From positions 40,319,403 through 40,383,402 of the forward strand of contig JAOWCC010001634.1 of the NCBI GenBank assembly GCA_030867875.1: 64,000 nucleotides of DNA, written 5' to 3'. The translations under genes and the position numbers were made by a program. Source of the stretch: Actinernus sp. WN-2022 (lineage: Eukaryota > Cnidaria > Anthozoa > Actiniaria > Actinernidae). Positions 63,926 through 64,000 of this stretch are shown here, in pieces. How positions within the stretch are numbered: position 1 is the stretch's first letter; every line of letters begins with the position of its first letter. The notes beneath the pieces are model-generated. The model worked only from the letters and a program-made list of their open reading frames with translations. It had not been told where the DNA came from and made no database searches.

Positions 63926-64000
63926 ATTGCGATCTCGAATTCGACTTGCCACAAGTCGACCACTGTTGTCCCTGACGACAGACGAGTGAAGTGAACGTTC

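Overview
This is animal nuclear DNA, most likely from an anthozoan cnidarian such as a coral or sea anemone; that assignment is an inference. It is AT-rich. Genes are split into short exons with GT-AG introns. The mobile elements are typical of marine invertebrates: Penelope-like, DIRS-like, CR1/L2-like LINEs, tRNA-derived SINEs and many small inverted-repeat DNA transposons. There are no bacterial-style operons, rRNA genes or CRISPR arrays.

Three host-type genes can be read. (A) Plus strand, about 4760-17283: six exons encode one F5/8 type C (discoidin) domain, one membrane-spanning helix and an acidic tail with two YxN motifs, ending at an AATAAA signal. Any exons upstream of 4760 were not found. 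(B) Minus strand, 59296-58838: one exon of a Crypton-derived KIAA1958/ZMYM-like domain, frameshifted in an A7 run. (C) Minus strand, 63697-62318: three exons of the HBP1 transcription factor (end of the AXH domain and the complete HMG box). Upstream exons lie beyond the right edge and the last exon was not identified.

The rest is largely transposon-derived. 0-5 kb: two Penelope-like 3' ends, one with RT and GIY-YIG relics. 5-17 kb: gene A, its introns holding LINE fragments, MITEs and two minisatellites. 18-31 kb: MITEs, LINE tails and several foldback elements, including a 1.4-kb near-perfect palindrome. 32-35 kb: a decayed DIRS-like element. 35-41 kb: inverted-repeat elements, a SINE and LINE debris. 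41.4-53.1 kb: a deep nest of elements. 54-58 kb: inverted-repeat elements with clear target duplications. 58-64 kb: genes B and C with small hairpin elements.

The most informative structure is the 41.4-53.1 kb nest. A repeat is split by an inverted-repeat element. One arm of that element is split by a DIRS-like retrotransposon with split direct repeats, which is itself split by a long-TIR transposon with a 9-bp duplication. The central loop holds a TTAA-flanked element that contains a palindromic element with an 8-bp duplication. Unoccupied paralogous copies of several of the insertion sites lie elsewhere in the window, so most insertion points can be read almost to the base.
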